Shown piece by piece: positions 54,755 to 63,286 of a stretch of DNA of 64,000 nt (position 1 is its first letter; every line of letters begins with the position of its first letter). The notes beneath the pieces were generated by a model, which did no database searches, was not told the origin of the DNA, and was given only the letters and a program-made list of their open reading frames with translations. Both the position numbers and the translations under genes were made by a program. Source of the DNA: Methanobrevibacter gottschalkii DSM 11977 (GTDB lineage: Archaea > Methanobacteriota > Methanobacteria > Methanobacteriales > Methanobacteriaceae); assembly GCF_003814835.1 (NCBI RefSeq), contig NZ_RKRG01000003.1, positions 1 to 64,000 on the forward strand, in the 5' to 3' direction.

Positions 54755-55452
54755 TGGTATTCACAGACATCATTGCATTAATTGTGGTTTATATTTATGT
54801 AGCTATTATTTTTGTAGTGGCTGAAATGGTTTTAAAAACAAGACCTGAAATTTCACGTAAATTTTTGCATATCATGGTTGGTAACATGATATTTGCAATG
54901 CCATTTTTTGCAAATCCGTGGAACATGGTTTGGTTTTTAACACTGCCCATTACAATTGCATTATTCTTCTTAACTGACTACTCGCCAATTAAAATAGAAA
55001 ACAGTGTAACTGAGTCTGGCCATGCATTGGGATTGTTTTTCTATGCTGGAATTTGGACAATATTAATTGCAATATTTACAATAATTGCTCCTGCTAGTGA
55101 CTCTAAGTTATTCCTTTGGATTGTAGCATTAGCTATTGTCCCTATGGTATATGGTGATGGATTTGCAGCATTAATTGGTCAAAAATTCGGTAAAATTAAA
55201 TATACAGTATTTGGAGGAACCAAATCTCTTGAAGGATCACTTACAATGTTCGTTGTTACCTCTGTAATGGGTGTATTTGTGTGGATGGTATTCTATTCAA
55301 TCGGTTGTACAATGCCTGAATTTAATATTGTTAGTATCTTGGCAATTTCTGCAGTTGCAACAGCATGTGAAGCATTCAGTTACGGTGGAATTGATAATTT
55401 AACAGTTCCTGTAATCACTTCTATTTTATATTTCTTAGTGGCTATTTTATAG
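54754..55452 (+). CDS. phytol/dolichol-kinase-like integral membrane protein
   Basis: 232 residues, six to seven helices. Seen: the RKFLHIMVGN motif near the start and YGDGFAALIGQKFGKIKY with GGTKSLEGSLTMF, the signature of the CTP-dependent polyprenol kinases (dolichol kinase, phytol kinase VTE5) related to phosphatidate cytidylyltransferase. It would phosphorylate an isoprenoid alcohol. Start: ATG at 54754, sharing a base with the stop of the cyclase-like gene; an in-frame TTG at 54748 is less likely. Confidence 0.78.
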   Translation: MVFTDIIALIVVYIYVAIIFVVAEMVLKTRPEISRKFLHIMVGNMIFAMPFFANPWNMVWFLTLPITIALFFLTDYSPIKIENSVTESGHALGLFFYAGIWTILIAIFTIIAPASDSKLFLWIVALAIVPMVYGDGFAALIGQKFGKIKYTVFGGTKSLEGSLTMFVVTSVMGVFVWMVFYSIGCTMPEFNIVSILAISAVATACEAFSYGGIDNLTVPVITSILYFLVAIL

Positions 55453-55756
55453 CTGCTTTAAATTTTATTTTTATTTGCTATTTTTTGCATCTTGGTTTCA
55501 ATATTTTGCATCTTGAAGTGATTGTTAAATAATCATTTATACCGTCTTTTATTAAGATATATTATCAAATGGCAATATGGGAAATTTAAAAGAAAGATCG
55601 GAGAGATGATATGAACTCAAATTTCAAGAAAACTTTTCTTGGTAGTGCATGGTATTTGACTTTGTAAAACCTTTTGTATTTGATATTAAATTTGACACAG
55701 GGATATGCAGAGAACAGAAAATTCAATAAAAGATGAAAAAATTAAGGAAATAAAGT
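55453..55756. other. intergenic DNA before the LytTR remnant
   Basis: 304 bases. It contains a T-rich transcript end after the kinase-like gene, a short ATG-initiated frame at 55610 (MNSNFKKTFLGSAWYLTL) with GGAGAGATGAT upstream, which stops after 18 codons, and fragments out of frame after it. Probably a decayed gene. Confidence 0.4.
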
Positions 55757-56197
55757 ATGAAGGTAAATTTATTTGTTTCAAGAGATATTGAAGAGCCATA
55801 TGCAGATATTCACACTGATAAACTAACTGATAATATTACAAAAGCAATGTTAATTTTGGAAAATGAGGATTCAAATGAAATATTGGCTGTTAAAAATGAT
55901 TCAAACATTGCACTTTTAGAATTTAGTGAAATTTTCATGTTTAAAGTTGTAAATAAGCAGGTTACTGTTTATACCCAAGATCATGAGTATGTAATTAAAA
56001 AGCCTTTATATCAAATTGAAGATGTATTAACAACTGATTTTCTCCGCATTTCCAAAACAACAATTGTAAATTTAAGAAAGATAAAGAAAGTAGCTCCTTC
56101 ACTTAAAGGAATGATGTTTTATTGAACTTAAAAATGGTTTGAAGGACAATACTCAAGGAAATATTTGCCTAACTTTAAACAGGCTTTGGATTGGTAG
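55757..56197 (+). pseudogene. LytTR-family DNA-binding regulator, two frameshifts near the C-terminus
   Basis: The first 122 codons encode most of a LytTR regulator: EEPYADIHTDKLTD at the N-terminus and IEDVLTTDFLRISKTTIVNL in the LytTR domain. After GMMFY the frame breaks: IELKNGLKDNTQ follows in another frame and RKYLPNFKQALDW in a third, ending at TAG 56195. A single intact frame would give the usual length of about 145. LytTR regulators paired with DUF3021 are typical of Firmicutes, so transfer is likely. Confidence 0.75.
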
Positions 56198-56205
56198 GTG
56201 ATTTT

Positions 56206-56625
56206 ATGAAAGTAAAATTAATTGAAAAATTTGCATTAGGTGCTTTTGTAGGTTGTTTTATTGTAATGTGTGTCATGGTTTTAATATCTCTTTATCAGGG
56301 TCCTCAGAATATTCGATTTAGCGGCATTGACATAATAAATTCATTTTTCGGGTCAATCGTTGCAGGTTGGGGATTTACTTTTTCAGGATTTATTTATGAT
56401 AAAGAAGATTTGCCTTTAACATTTCAAGTTATCATTCAGATGGGTGTCGGCATGACAATATTGCTATTAATTGCAATTTATCTTAAATGGATGCCGATTA
56501 ATTTGGGTATCGGTCCAATAGTAACTTGGATTGCAATAGCTTGTATATTTGCCATTATTTTCTGGTTTGGTTTTTATATTTATTATTATTTAGTTGCACG
56601 TGACTTGAATAATAAATTGAAATAA
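56206..56625 (+). CDS. DUF3021-type membrane protein, LytTR partner
   Basis: 139 residues with four helices, followed by a basic end (RDLNNKLK). The first helix, FALGAFVGCFIVMCVMV, is followed by a loop containing FSGIDIINSFFGSIVAGWGF. This is the membrane partner encoded beside LytTR regulators in Firmicutes, where it restrains the regulator. Start: ATG at 56206 after AGGTGAT, 8 bases after the LytTR stop. The gene is intact although its partner is broken. Confidence 0.75.
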   Translation: MKVKLIEKFALGAFVGCFIVMCVMVLISLYQGPQNIRFSGIDIINSFFGSIVAGWGFTFSGFIYDKEDLPLTFQVIIQMGVGMTILLLIAIYLKWMPINLGIGPIVTWIAIACIFAIIFWFGFYIYYYLVARDLNNKLK

Positions 56626-57146
56626 TCATGAATTATATTATAAATCATATCGATATAATATAATGTTGTTGATAATCTAAATTATTATATAAATTAAATG
56701 ATATTTATTTGAATTCTAATTAATTAAAGATAATTTAAACTTTATTTCTTTTTTTTATTGTTTAATTTGTTAATTTATTGTTAAATAACATTTATAATTT
56801 AATAAAATATTTATTCGTTGTGAATTATATTTAATATTATTTTTAATTTAATTTAATATATTTTTTTTAATATTAAATAAATATTTATGATTAAATTAAT
56901 TAATATAAATTAAATATGTCTTTATTTATTATTATAGTTAATTTTTAATCTTTTAATATTGATTAAACATTTTATAGTTATTTTTTAATAATGTATATAA
57001 ACGATAATATTTATATTGCAGTTCGATATTATATATTCATGTACTTATATTCAAAATAATTATTTAGTAAAGTTTATTTTACTATTTTTGGTTATTTTAT
57101 TTTTAATATTAGTATATTTTTTTAAGGATATTTGGAGGAAAAAAAT
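56626..57146. promoter_or_regulatory. long AT-rich leader region of the adhesin-like gene
   Basis: 521 bases, over 80 percent A+T by eye, no gene. The last part holds TATA-like TTTATATTGCAG at about 57009-57020 and other AT boxes, and the TTTGGAGG ribosome binding site at about 57131-57138. Such long AT-rich leaders are common before surface-protein genes. Confidence 0.4.
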
Positions 57147-58925
57147 ATGGATAATAAAAAGATATTTCTGTCTTTCATATTGTTTATTCTCATTGCAATT
57201 TCTGTAAGTGCAGTTTCTGCAGTGGATGCTGATAATGCTACTTTGGCTGAAGATGCAATTCCGACTGATGCGGATGTTGTTCAAACTAAAGTTAATAATG
57301 CAAATTCAGGAGATACTATTACATTGGAAGACAAAACATATGATTTTGCTAATCAAACTGTAACAATTGATGGTAGGGATAAAATCACCATTAGAGGTAC
57401 TGGTAACACTATTATTAAAGGGCATGGTGGCCAAAATTCAAAAACAGGTGCTTTATTTATAGTATCTGAAAGTATTGGTGTAACTTTTAAGGATATTACT
57501 TTCATTGACACCAACCCAAATAATAATTTCACTTATGATGGTAATGTGGAAGGATATGGTATTACTTTTGATGGATCAGGTGCTGAAAATGGTGTTGTAG
57601 ATAATTGTAGTTTTGCAGATTTTAATACTGCTGTTAATGTGAAATCTTGTAATTATGTAACTGTTAAAAACAGTAAATTCAGTGGTGGTTATGCTACTAA
57701 ACTTATTAATGATCCAACTGTAAACAAAGAAAAGGGTTCTAAAGTTGTAAGTGCTGGTGGATCTTTATTCCTCAGTGTTTTAAATTGTACTTTTGATGGA
57801 CCAATGCTCGATGCAGTATCTATCTATGGTGGTAGTGGAGATGCTAAAATAATTGGAAATACTTTCAAAGATAATGTATATGCTATTTTCTTTGGTGGTG
57901 CATCTACTGAAGGTACTTTCATTAATGATAATACTTTCATTGAATGTGGTCAATTTGTTAAAGATGCAAATACTACTTGGGGAGGATACCCTGTAATCAG
58001 TATAGAAAAAGCTTCTGATAGTGTTTACATGAATAATAATACTTTCTATGCAGTTAATAATAATAAATTAATTGCAGCTGAATCTGCTAATACTGCTCAT
58101 GGCGCTCCAAGTACTTTAGGCGATATTAACATCACTAACTCTAATGTAAATCTTGCTAATGATAATGTTGTTGCTGGTTCTGTAACTTTCTTACATATTT
58201 TAAGTAGAACTGGAGACATCAATCCTAAAGCTCCTATTACTTTAACTGGAAATAAATATGCTAAAGGTGTTAAAGCTGTTGTTGTATGGTACAATGACTG
58301 GGGTGTTGAAGATTCAGAAAATATTGTGATTCCACAAGCTCCTGAACCAACTCCTGCTCCTGTTGCTGTTTCAACTTCTATTTCTTCTGCTAATTTAGCT
58401 ATTTATGCTGGTAACTCCGGTAAGATTAAACTCACTTTAAAAGATGCAAATGGTGTTGCTGTTGCTAATAAAACTGTAAATATTGTAATTGATGGTGTTG
58501 CTAAAACTGTAACTACTGATGATAATGGTATTGCAATTTTATCTGTTAAATATTCTAATTCTGGAACTCATTATGCTACTTTAGCTTTCACTGGTGATAA
58601 TGATTACACTGGATCTATTAAAACAGTTAAAATTAGCGTACTTAAAAAAGTCACTGCTTTAACCATTACTAAAAAAACATTTAAAGTTAAAACTAAAAAT
58701 AAAAAAGTAACTACTGTTCTTAAATCTGGTAAAACAGTTCTTAAATACAAAAAGGTTACTTTAAAAGTTAAAGGTAAAACTTACACTGCAAAAACTAATT
58801 CCAAAGGTATTGCTACTTTTAATATTAAAATAGCTAAAAAAGGTACCTTTAAAGCATTAACTAAATTTGCTGGTGATGGTGCTTACAAAGCAGCAAGTAA
58901 ATATAGTTATGTTTATGTAAGATAG
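57147..58925 (+). CDS. adhesin-like surface protein with beta-helix and Ig-like domains
   Basis: 592 residues, secreted. A signal peptide (KKIFLSFILFILIAISVSAV) is followed by a parallel beta-helix of pectate-lyase type (about residues 35-380, with NNTF and FKDN repeats typical of right-handed helices), a Pro-rich hinge (PEPTPAPVAV), one Ig-like Big domain (about 410-500) and a second, Lys-rich Ig-like repeat (KVTLKVKGKTYTAKTNSKG) that may attach to the pseudomurein wall. It probably mediates adhesion or binds host or bacterial glycans. Start: ATG at 57147 after GGAGG; an ATG five codons earlier overlaps that site. It is monocistronic. Confidence 0.83.
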   Translation: MDNKKIFLSFILFILIAISVSAVSAVDADNATLAEDAIPTDADVVQTKVNNANSGDTITLEDKTYDFANQTVTIDGRDKITIRGTGNTIIKGHGGQNSKTGALFIVSESIGVTFKDITFIDTNPNNNFTYDGNVEGYGITFDGSGAENGVVDNCSFADFNTAVNVKSCNYVTVKNSKFSGGYATKLINDPTVNKEKGSKVVSAGGSLFLSVLNCTFDGPMLDAVSIYGGSGDAKIIGNTFKDNVYAIFFGGASTEGTFINDNTFIECGQFVKDANTTWGGYPVISIEKASDSVYMNNNTFYAVNNNKLIAAESANTAHGAPSTLGDINITNSNVNLANDNVVAGSVTFLHILSRTGDINPKAPITLTGNKYAKGVKAVVVWYNDWGVEDSENIVIPQAPEPTPAPVAVSTSISSANLAIYAGNSGKIKLTLKDANGVAVANKTVNIVIDGVAKTVTTDDNGIAILSVKYSNSGTHYATLAFTGDNDYTGSIKTVKISVLKKVTALTITKKTFKVKTKNKKVTTVLKSGKTVLKYKKVTLKVKGKTYTAKTNSKGIATFNIKIAKKGTFKALTKFAGDGAYKAASKYSYVYVR

Positions 58926-59202
58926 ATATTATTTCTATCTTCTTTTTTCTTTTTAAACTTAAAATATTATTAATATGTTTTATTGATCATTTCATTAATT
59001 TAATGTCTAATTAATTATTCTTTATTTTTTATTAATTTTTGAATATATTCCTTATTTTAACATTAATCTATTAAATTTTCTATTTAAATTATTATATTTG
59101 CTTTTAATTTAATAATTTGTATTTTAATATCTAATCTCGATATATTTATATATTCATATTGATAAACATTAAATTAATAAAAGAATATAATGGGTATGGA
59201 AT
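58926..59202. other. intergenic region before the channel operon
   Basis: 277 bases, AT-rich. It holds the transcript end of the adhesin-like gene (an imperfect hairpin GATAGATATTATTTCTATC at about 58922-58940, then T-rich) and a TATA-like CGATATATTTATATATTC at about 59138-59155 before the next gene. Confidence 0.45.
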
Positions 59203-59853
59203 ATGGATTTGATTGGGGGGTATTTATTAGTAATTTTACTATTATTTACTGCAAATATTGCTTTAATATTAGGCGATTATAAACTTGATAATATTAAATT
59301 AGTTGCTTTATCTTCAATTTGTTTCATTGTTTCATTTATATTGATGTATGCTTCAAGTTTTTTAAATGTTTCATTGTCTTTTTTAATTGATACTTTTAGT
59401 TATGTCTTTTTTATTATTTTTCTTGCACTTGTTGTTGTAATAATTAAGTATATAAAAAATAATAATTTTAAACATGCATTATATCTAACTTTAGTTACAT
59501 TTTTAATTACAATATTTCTGTTTGCTTCTCAGTCAAATCTGAATGTTTTTAACATAATTGTGTACTCTTTATTTATTTTTATTATTTTATTTGTTGTTTA
59601 TCAACTTTCAAAATTATTGCATCATGCAAAAATGCAATATAATGTAATAACAAGTGAATATATGTTTTTATTTTCAATAGTTATTTTTATTTTTGCTTTA
59701 ACTTATGATTCCACTAAATCTCTCAACTATACTTCATTTAAGGCTTTTTTAATTTTAACTCCTACTTATCAGTTAATTTATGTGATTATTGCATTTGTTG
59801 TTATTTTGATTATTGGTGTATTTATAAATGAGATTAAAGGAGGAAATTCATGA
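59203..59853 (+). CDS. integral membrane protein (DUF2162-like)
   Basis: 216 residues, about seven helices, almost no polar loops, starting DLIGGYLLVILLLFTANIAL. Its position as the first gene of a unit with an ExbB/MotA-type channel and a DUF2149 protein matches DUF2162-type putative transporters of methanogens, but sequence alone does not prove the family. It overlaps the channel gene by four bases. Confidence 0.65.
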   Translation: MDLIGGYLLVILLLFTANIALILGDYKLDNIKLVALSSICFIVSFILMYASSFLNVSLSFLIDTFSYVFFIIFLALVVVIIKYIKNNNFKHALYLTLVTFLITIFLFASQSNLNVFNIIVYSLFIFIILFVVYQLSKLLHHAKMQYNVITSEYMFLFSIVIFIFALTYDSTKSLNYTSFKAFLILTPTYQLIYVIIAFVVILIIGVFINEIKGGNS

Positions 59854-60491
59854 TTATTCAAGGAACTGAGACATTAACTTCGATTATTCATATATTTTCC
59901 GAAAGCTTATTAACACCTGTTGTTGTGTTACTTGTTGTTTCAGGAGTAATTATCATTCTTGCTTTGGGTGGTTTGATTAATGAGTATATTTCAAGAAAAC
60001 CTATTAGTTCAAATGATTTAGAAAATTTAGTTAGGAGAATTTCATTTTCAAATAATGTGGATCAAATGAAAAGTGAAATCACTAATAGTAATTTATTTAA
60101 TTATCAAAAAGAAATTTTAATTAGAATTGCTAATAATTATGATATTGGTTGTGATGCAAGAAAAGCATTTGCTAGTGAACTAATATCTGCAGAAGAAACA
60201 ATATTAATAAAAAAAACGAATAAAACTGATATTTTAGTCCGTGTTGGTCCTAGTTTAGGTCTTTTAGGTACTTTAATTCCATTAGGCCCAGGTCTTGCAG
60301 CACTTGGAACGGGAGATATTGCAACTCTTGCTCAATCATTAACTATTGCTTTTGATACAACTGTAACTGGTTTAACTATTGGCGCATTAGCATTTGTAGT
60401 TTCAAAATATAAAAAGCAATGGTATGAGGCAGAATTAATAGATGTTGAAACTCTTGCAGAAACTGAATTAGAAGTTATCAATAATTGGTGA
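59850..60491 (+). CDS. MotA/TolQ/ExbB-type proton-channel protein
   Basis: 213 residues with three helices. Seen: VRVGPSLGLLGTLIPLGPGL in the second helix region, with ALGTGDIATLAQSLTIAFDT and TVTGLTIGALAFVVSKYK following: the conserved GP..GLLGT..G...A and FDTT..GL blocks of the family. ExbB-type channels with a partner use the ion gradient to drive a mechanical or transport step. The partner is probably the DUF2149 protein 4 bases downstream. Confidence 0.83.
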   Translation: MIIQGTETLTSIIHIFSESLLTPVVVLLVVSGVIIILALGGLINEYISRKPISSNDLENLVRRISFSNNVDQMKSEITNSNLFNYQKEILIRIANNYDIGCDARKAFASELISAEETILIKKTNKTDILVRVGPSLGLLGTLIPLGPGLAALGTGDIATLAQSLTIAFDTTVTGLTIGALAFVVSKYKKQWYEAELIDVETLAETELEVINNW

Positions 60492-60495
60492 GAAT

Positions 60496-60795
60496 ATGCT
60501 TAGAAAAAAAAGAAGGATTTCAGAATCTGTTGATGATGATCCAATGGGTGGTTTAAATAATCTTTCAGATGCTATGCTTGTTTTAGCTTTAGGTTTTTTA
60601 ATATTTGCAATCATGGCATTATCTGTTAATCCAGACATGATTACTGAGCAAACCCAAACAAAAGAAGTTTCAACAGCAAATACATTTACTCAAAATTATA
60701 CTGATGCTGGTGGACTGGAAGATAGTGGATATAGTGAAGTTGGTAAAGTTTATGAGGATCCAAGTACTGGTAAACTGGTAATGGTATCAGGTTAA
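60496..60795 (+). CDS. DUF2149-type small membrane protein, ExbD/TolR-like partner
   Basis: 99 residues: a basic N-terminus (LRKKRRISES), a polar stretch DDDPMGGLNNLSDAMLVLAL with acidic residues at the start of the single helix, and an extracytoplasmic domain ending GKLVMVSG. The acidic residue at the membrane edge is the counterpart of ExbD Asp25. It completes a three-gene channel unit. In other methanogens this unit occurs near CobN-type chelatases; none is present here. Confidence 0.78.
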   Translation: MLRKKRRISESVDDDPMGGLNNLSDAMLVLALGFLIFAIMALSVNPDMITEQTQTKEVSTANTFTQNYTDAGGLEDSGYSEVGKVYEDPSTGKLVMVSG

Positions 60796-60817
60796 CAGTT
60801 TGGAAGTTTAAAACTTC

Positions 60818-61219
60818 CTATTCTTTTTTAATGCCACATTCACTACATTTTTTAGTTTGAAATTTAATAACACCGCCGCACTCCGGACATAACCATTCAT
60901 CATGATCCTGACTCATCATGCGTCCAATACCGGTGGTTTTTATTCTTTTAGCACTTTCAAGAGTGTTTAAATCATGCCTTTTAACATATTTCTTTGAGTG
61001 TTTTTTCATTAGAGGACATGGAAATTCACTGCATCGTCCGCAATAACTAAAACTTTTGGAATCAAAACAAGTTTTAATTTTGCACTTCAAACTAGCTTTG
61101 CTCTTCCCATCATTACTTATTAAGCATCCGGAACATGGATTTTGGTATTTTTCACAGCTAATGCAATTAATTCCGCAGGGTGCTAGTAATTTCGAATCTA
61201 AAGTTTCTGGCATTTTCAT
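60818..61219 (-). CDS. DUF3795 cysteine-rich protein
   Basis: 133 residues with 16 cysteines: LLAPCGINCISCEKYQNPCS typical of DUF3795, then YCGRCSEFPCPL, and a C-terminal zinc ribbon CPECGG..KCSECG. It is soluble and probably binds zinc or an iron-sulfur cluster. DUF3795 proteins are common in anaerobes and methanogens; the function is unknown. It converges with the channel operon, ending 22 bases after its stop. Confidence 0.78.
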   Translation of the reverse strand: MKMPETLDSKLLAPCGINCISCEKYQNPCSGCLISNDGKSKASLKCKIKTCFDSKSFSYCGRCSEFPCPLMKKHSKKYVKRHDLNTLESAKRIKTTGIGRMMSQDHDEWLCPECGGVIKFQTKKCSECGIKKE

Positions 61220-61297
61220 AATATCAAACTCAATAAGAAAGTTATATATTTATTTACTTCCATATTTAATCCTATAGTTATCATATGTTGTGCTATC

Positions 61298-62038
61298 ATG
61301 TCAATTATTATTTCTCCTGAATTTAAGAAATTAAAAAACAGATTATCTGATTTAATATTGATACATCATGAACTTTTATTGCAGATTTGTCCAAATATTG
61401 AAAGAGAGTATCTTCTTAAGTTTGGTTCTCTTGAATATGAGCTTTATAAGAAAGACGTTAAATTATCAATGCTTAAGCGAAAACTTCAATTGATACAAAT
61501 TCAAATTAGCACTGAAGAAGAAATTGATATTGAACTTATTGATGAAATATTGGAAGAGGAATTCTTTAAGTATAAGGAGAATATTAAAAAACACATGGAT
61601 GAATTAAATGGTGCAATGGAAGAGCAACACATTTGTTTATTATCAAAAAAAGATACTAAAAGGCTTAAATTAATATATAAACAATGTGTTTTGAAACTGC
61701 ATCCTGATTTAAATCCTAATTTATCTAATCGTGAAAAAGATTTATTTATTCAAATTACAGAAGCATTTAAAAATGGCAACTTGAATGCATTGGAATCTTT
61801 ATATTACTTTGTTCCAAATAAAAAAGTAGAATTTGAATCTGAAATAGAACGTTTGCAGGAATTAATCGAATGTGAGGAAAAGGAGATAGCTGAGATTAAA
61901 GAAAAATATCCATATAATAAAAAAGAGTTGTTATTAGATGATAATGAAATTTATGAGTATGAAGTCATGCTTAATAATTTAATCACTCAATTTGATGATG
62001 ATATTCAAAGATGTATGGATGAAATTGATTTGATTTAA
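61298..62038 (+). CDS. coiled-coil protein with a J-domain-like HPD motif
   Basis: 246 residues. Two long coiled-coil regions (about 30-110 and 180-246) flank a short J-domain-like centre, LKLIYKQCVLKLHPDLNPNL followed by EKDLFIQITEAFKNGNL. It has the HPD tripeptide and the helix III pattern but lacks a canonical helix I. HPD is what stimulates DnaK ATPase in DnaJ proteins, so a co-chaperone role is possible. It is probably monocistronic and directly followed by a 23-codon frame. Confidence 0.6.
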   Translation: MSIIISPEFKKLKNRLSDLILIHHELLLQICPNIEREYLLKFGSLEYELYKKDVKLSMLKRKLQLIQIQISTEEEIDIELIDEILEEEFFKYKENIKKHMDELNGAMEEQHICLLSKKDTKRLKLIYKQCVLKLHPDLNPNLSNREKDLFIQITEAFKNGNLNALESLYYFVPNKKVEFESEIERLQELIECEEKEIAEIKEKYPYNKKELLLDDNEIYEYEVMLNNLITQFDDDIQRCMDEIDLI

Positions 62039-62110
62039 ATGTCTAATGTGTACGGTATGGTAGCACATCTGTTGGAAAAGTTTAGGGGAAGATGCATTAG
62101 GGATAATTAA
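62039..62110 (+). CDS. possible 23-residue peptide
   Basis: ATG at 62039, immediately after the stop of the J-domain-like gene, encodes MSNVYGMVAHLLEKFRGRCI and ends at TAA 62108. There is no independent ribosome binding site; translation would depend on the upstream gene. It may be only the 3' untranslated region. Confidence 0.25.
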   Translation: MSNVYGMVAHLLEKFRGRCIRDN

Positions 62111-62155
62111 ATTCAAAATATTTTTAAGGGAATGATTTTCACTTATTTTACGATA

Positions 62156-62278
62156 CATTTATAAACATATAAAACAAATATTTTAATACTGTTATTTTTA
62201 ACAGTAATTTAATTACTTTTTTCGGGACAAGTTCCCAAATGGATGTGGCCCCTGTGGCTGAACAAAAAGGTGTTATTT
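62156..62278 (+). promoter_or_regulatory. rpl15e promoter and structured leader
   Basis: A TATA-like ATTTATAAAC at about 62158 precedes a perfect hairpin, TACTGTTA/TAACAGTA with a TTTT loop, at 62187-62206. A GGGA/TCCC stem follows at 62224-62236, with an unusually GC-rich stretch, GGATGTGGCCCCTGTGGCTG, at 62241-62260. The ribosome binding site AAGGTG follows at 62268-62273. The leader is structured and richer in GC than its surroundings, as in some autoregulated ribosomal-protein mRNAs. Confidence 0.4.
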
Positions 62279-62836
62279 ATGTATAAATATATTAGAGATG
62301 CATGGAAAAATCCGGATGAGTCTTACGTACGTGAACTCATGTGGCAAAGAGCTCCTAAATGGAGAAGACAAAAAGTAGTTCAAAGAATTGATAGGCCTAC
62401 TAGACTCGACAGAGCTAGAAGCTTAGGTTACAGAGCTAAAAAAGGTTTCGTTTTAGTAAGAACCAGAGTAAGACGTGGTGGAAGAAGAAAAACTCGTCGT
62501 TTCAACGGTCGTAAACCTAAAAGAATGGGTGTAAACAAAATTACCCAAGCAAAATCTCTTCAAAGAATTGCTGAAGAACGTGTAGCTAAAAAATACCCTA
62601 ACTTAGAAGTATTAAACTCTTACTGGGTATGGGCTGACGGAAAATATAAATATTTCGAAGTTATTTTAGTAGATCCACAAAGTCCTTCTATTGTCAACGA
62701 TAAAAAAATCAATTGGATTTGTTCTAAAAAACACACTAATAGAGCTCTCAGAGGTTTAACTAGTGCTGGTAACAAAGGACGTGGAATTAAATCTAAAGGA
62801 AAAGGCTCAGAACAAGCTAGAAGAAGAAAATTATAA
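62279..62836 (+). CDS. rpl15e: 50S ribosomal protein L15e
   Basis: 185 residues, very basic. Seen: [20 protein letters not shown] at the start, [38 protein letters not shown] and the C-terminal [20 protein letters not shown]. The archaeal/eukaryotic L15e is full length. Start: ATG at 62279 after GGTG; in-frame ATGs at 62243 and earlier lie in the structured leader. The gene precedes the COG1325-type RNA-binding protein, as in many archaea. Confidence 0.96.
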   Translation: MYKYIRDAWKNPDESYVRELMWQRAPKWRRQKVVQRIDRPTRLDRARSLGYRAKKGFVLVRTRVRRGGRRKTRRFNGRKPKRMGVNKITQAKSLQRIAEERVAKKYPNLEVLNSYWVWADGKYKYFEVILVDPQSPSIVNDKKINWICSKKHTNRALRGLTSAGNKGRGIKSKGKGSEQARRRKL

Positions 62837-62863
62837 TATTTTCTTCATTCCTTTTTGATTAAA

Positions 62864-63286
62864 ATGATTCATAATATCAAATTTAGAGCTTTCGTTTATG
62901 AAAATGAAAGTGTTGATGAAATTTCTCAAGCTATTTTAAATTTACTTCCTGAAGCTGAAATTAATGTGGAGGAAGCTGAAGGGTTGCTGGAAGATAGGAT
63001 TCTTATTTTAACTGGTGTCGTATCTAAAAAAAGATACACAAAGACTTTTTTTAACAAACTTTTAGAATCTGCTGATTTGGATAAGTTAAACAATGATTTA
63101 GAGTGTAAAATGGATGAAAAAGGAAATTGGTTTTTAAGATTTGATAAAACTGATGCTCTAGATGAAAAATTAACCATTTTAGATAAAGGCGATTCGATTC
63201 ACTTAAAAATTAAAATTGCTGCTTTTCCAGCTAAAAAACAAATCGCAGTTGATAAAGTACGCAAAGCTATTTCAGGTTGTGTTTAA
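62864..63286 (+). CDS. predicted exosome-associated RNA-binding protein (COG1325-like)
   Basis: 140 residues, starting MIHNIKFRAFVYENESVDEI. It has an alternating alpha-beta fold, RNA-binding-like (DRILILTGVVSKKRYTKTFF, IHLKIKIAAFPAKKQIAVDK). Members of this group are encoded beside L15e and the archaeal exosome. Start: ATG at 62864; a TTG three codons earlier is possible. It ends one base before the next gene starts. Confidence 0.75.
   Translation: MIHNIKFRAFVYENESVDEISQAILNLLPEAEINVEEAEGLLEDRILILTGVVSKKRYTKTFFNKLLESADLDKLNNDLECKMDEKGNWFLRFDKTDALDEKLTILDKGDSIHLKIKIAAFPAKKQIAVDKVRKAISGCV

Noticed and set aside
62239-62265. C/D-box-like kink-turn in the rpl15e leader (GGATG ... CTGA)
   Set aside because: The C box does not match TGATGA and no flanking stem is clear; the leader is reported only as structured.
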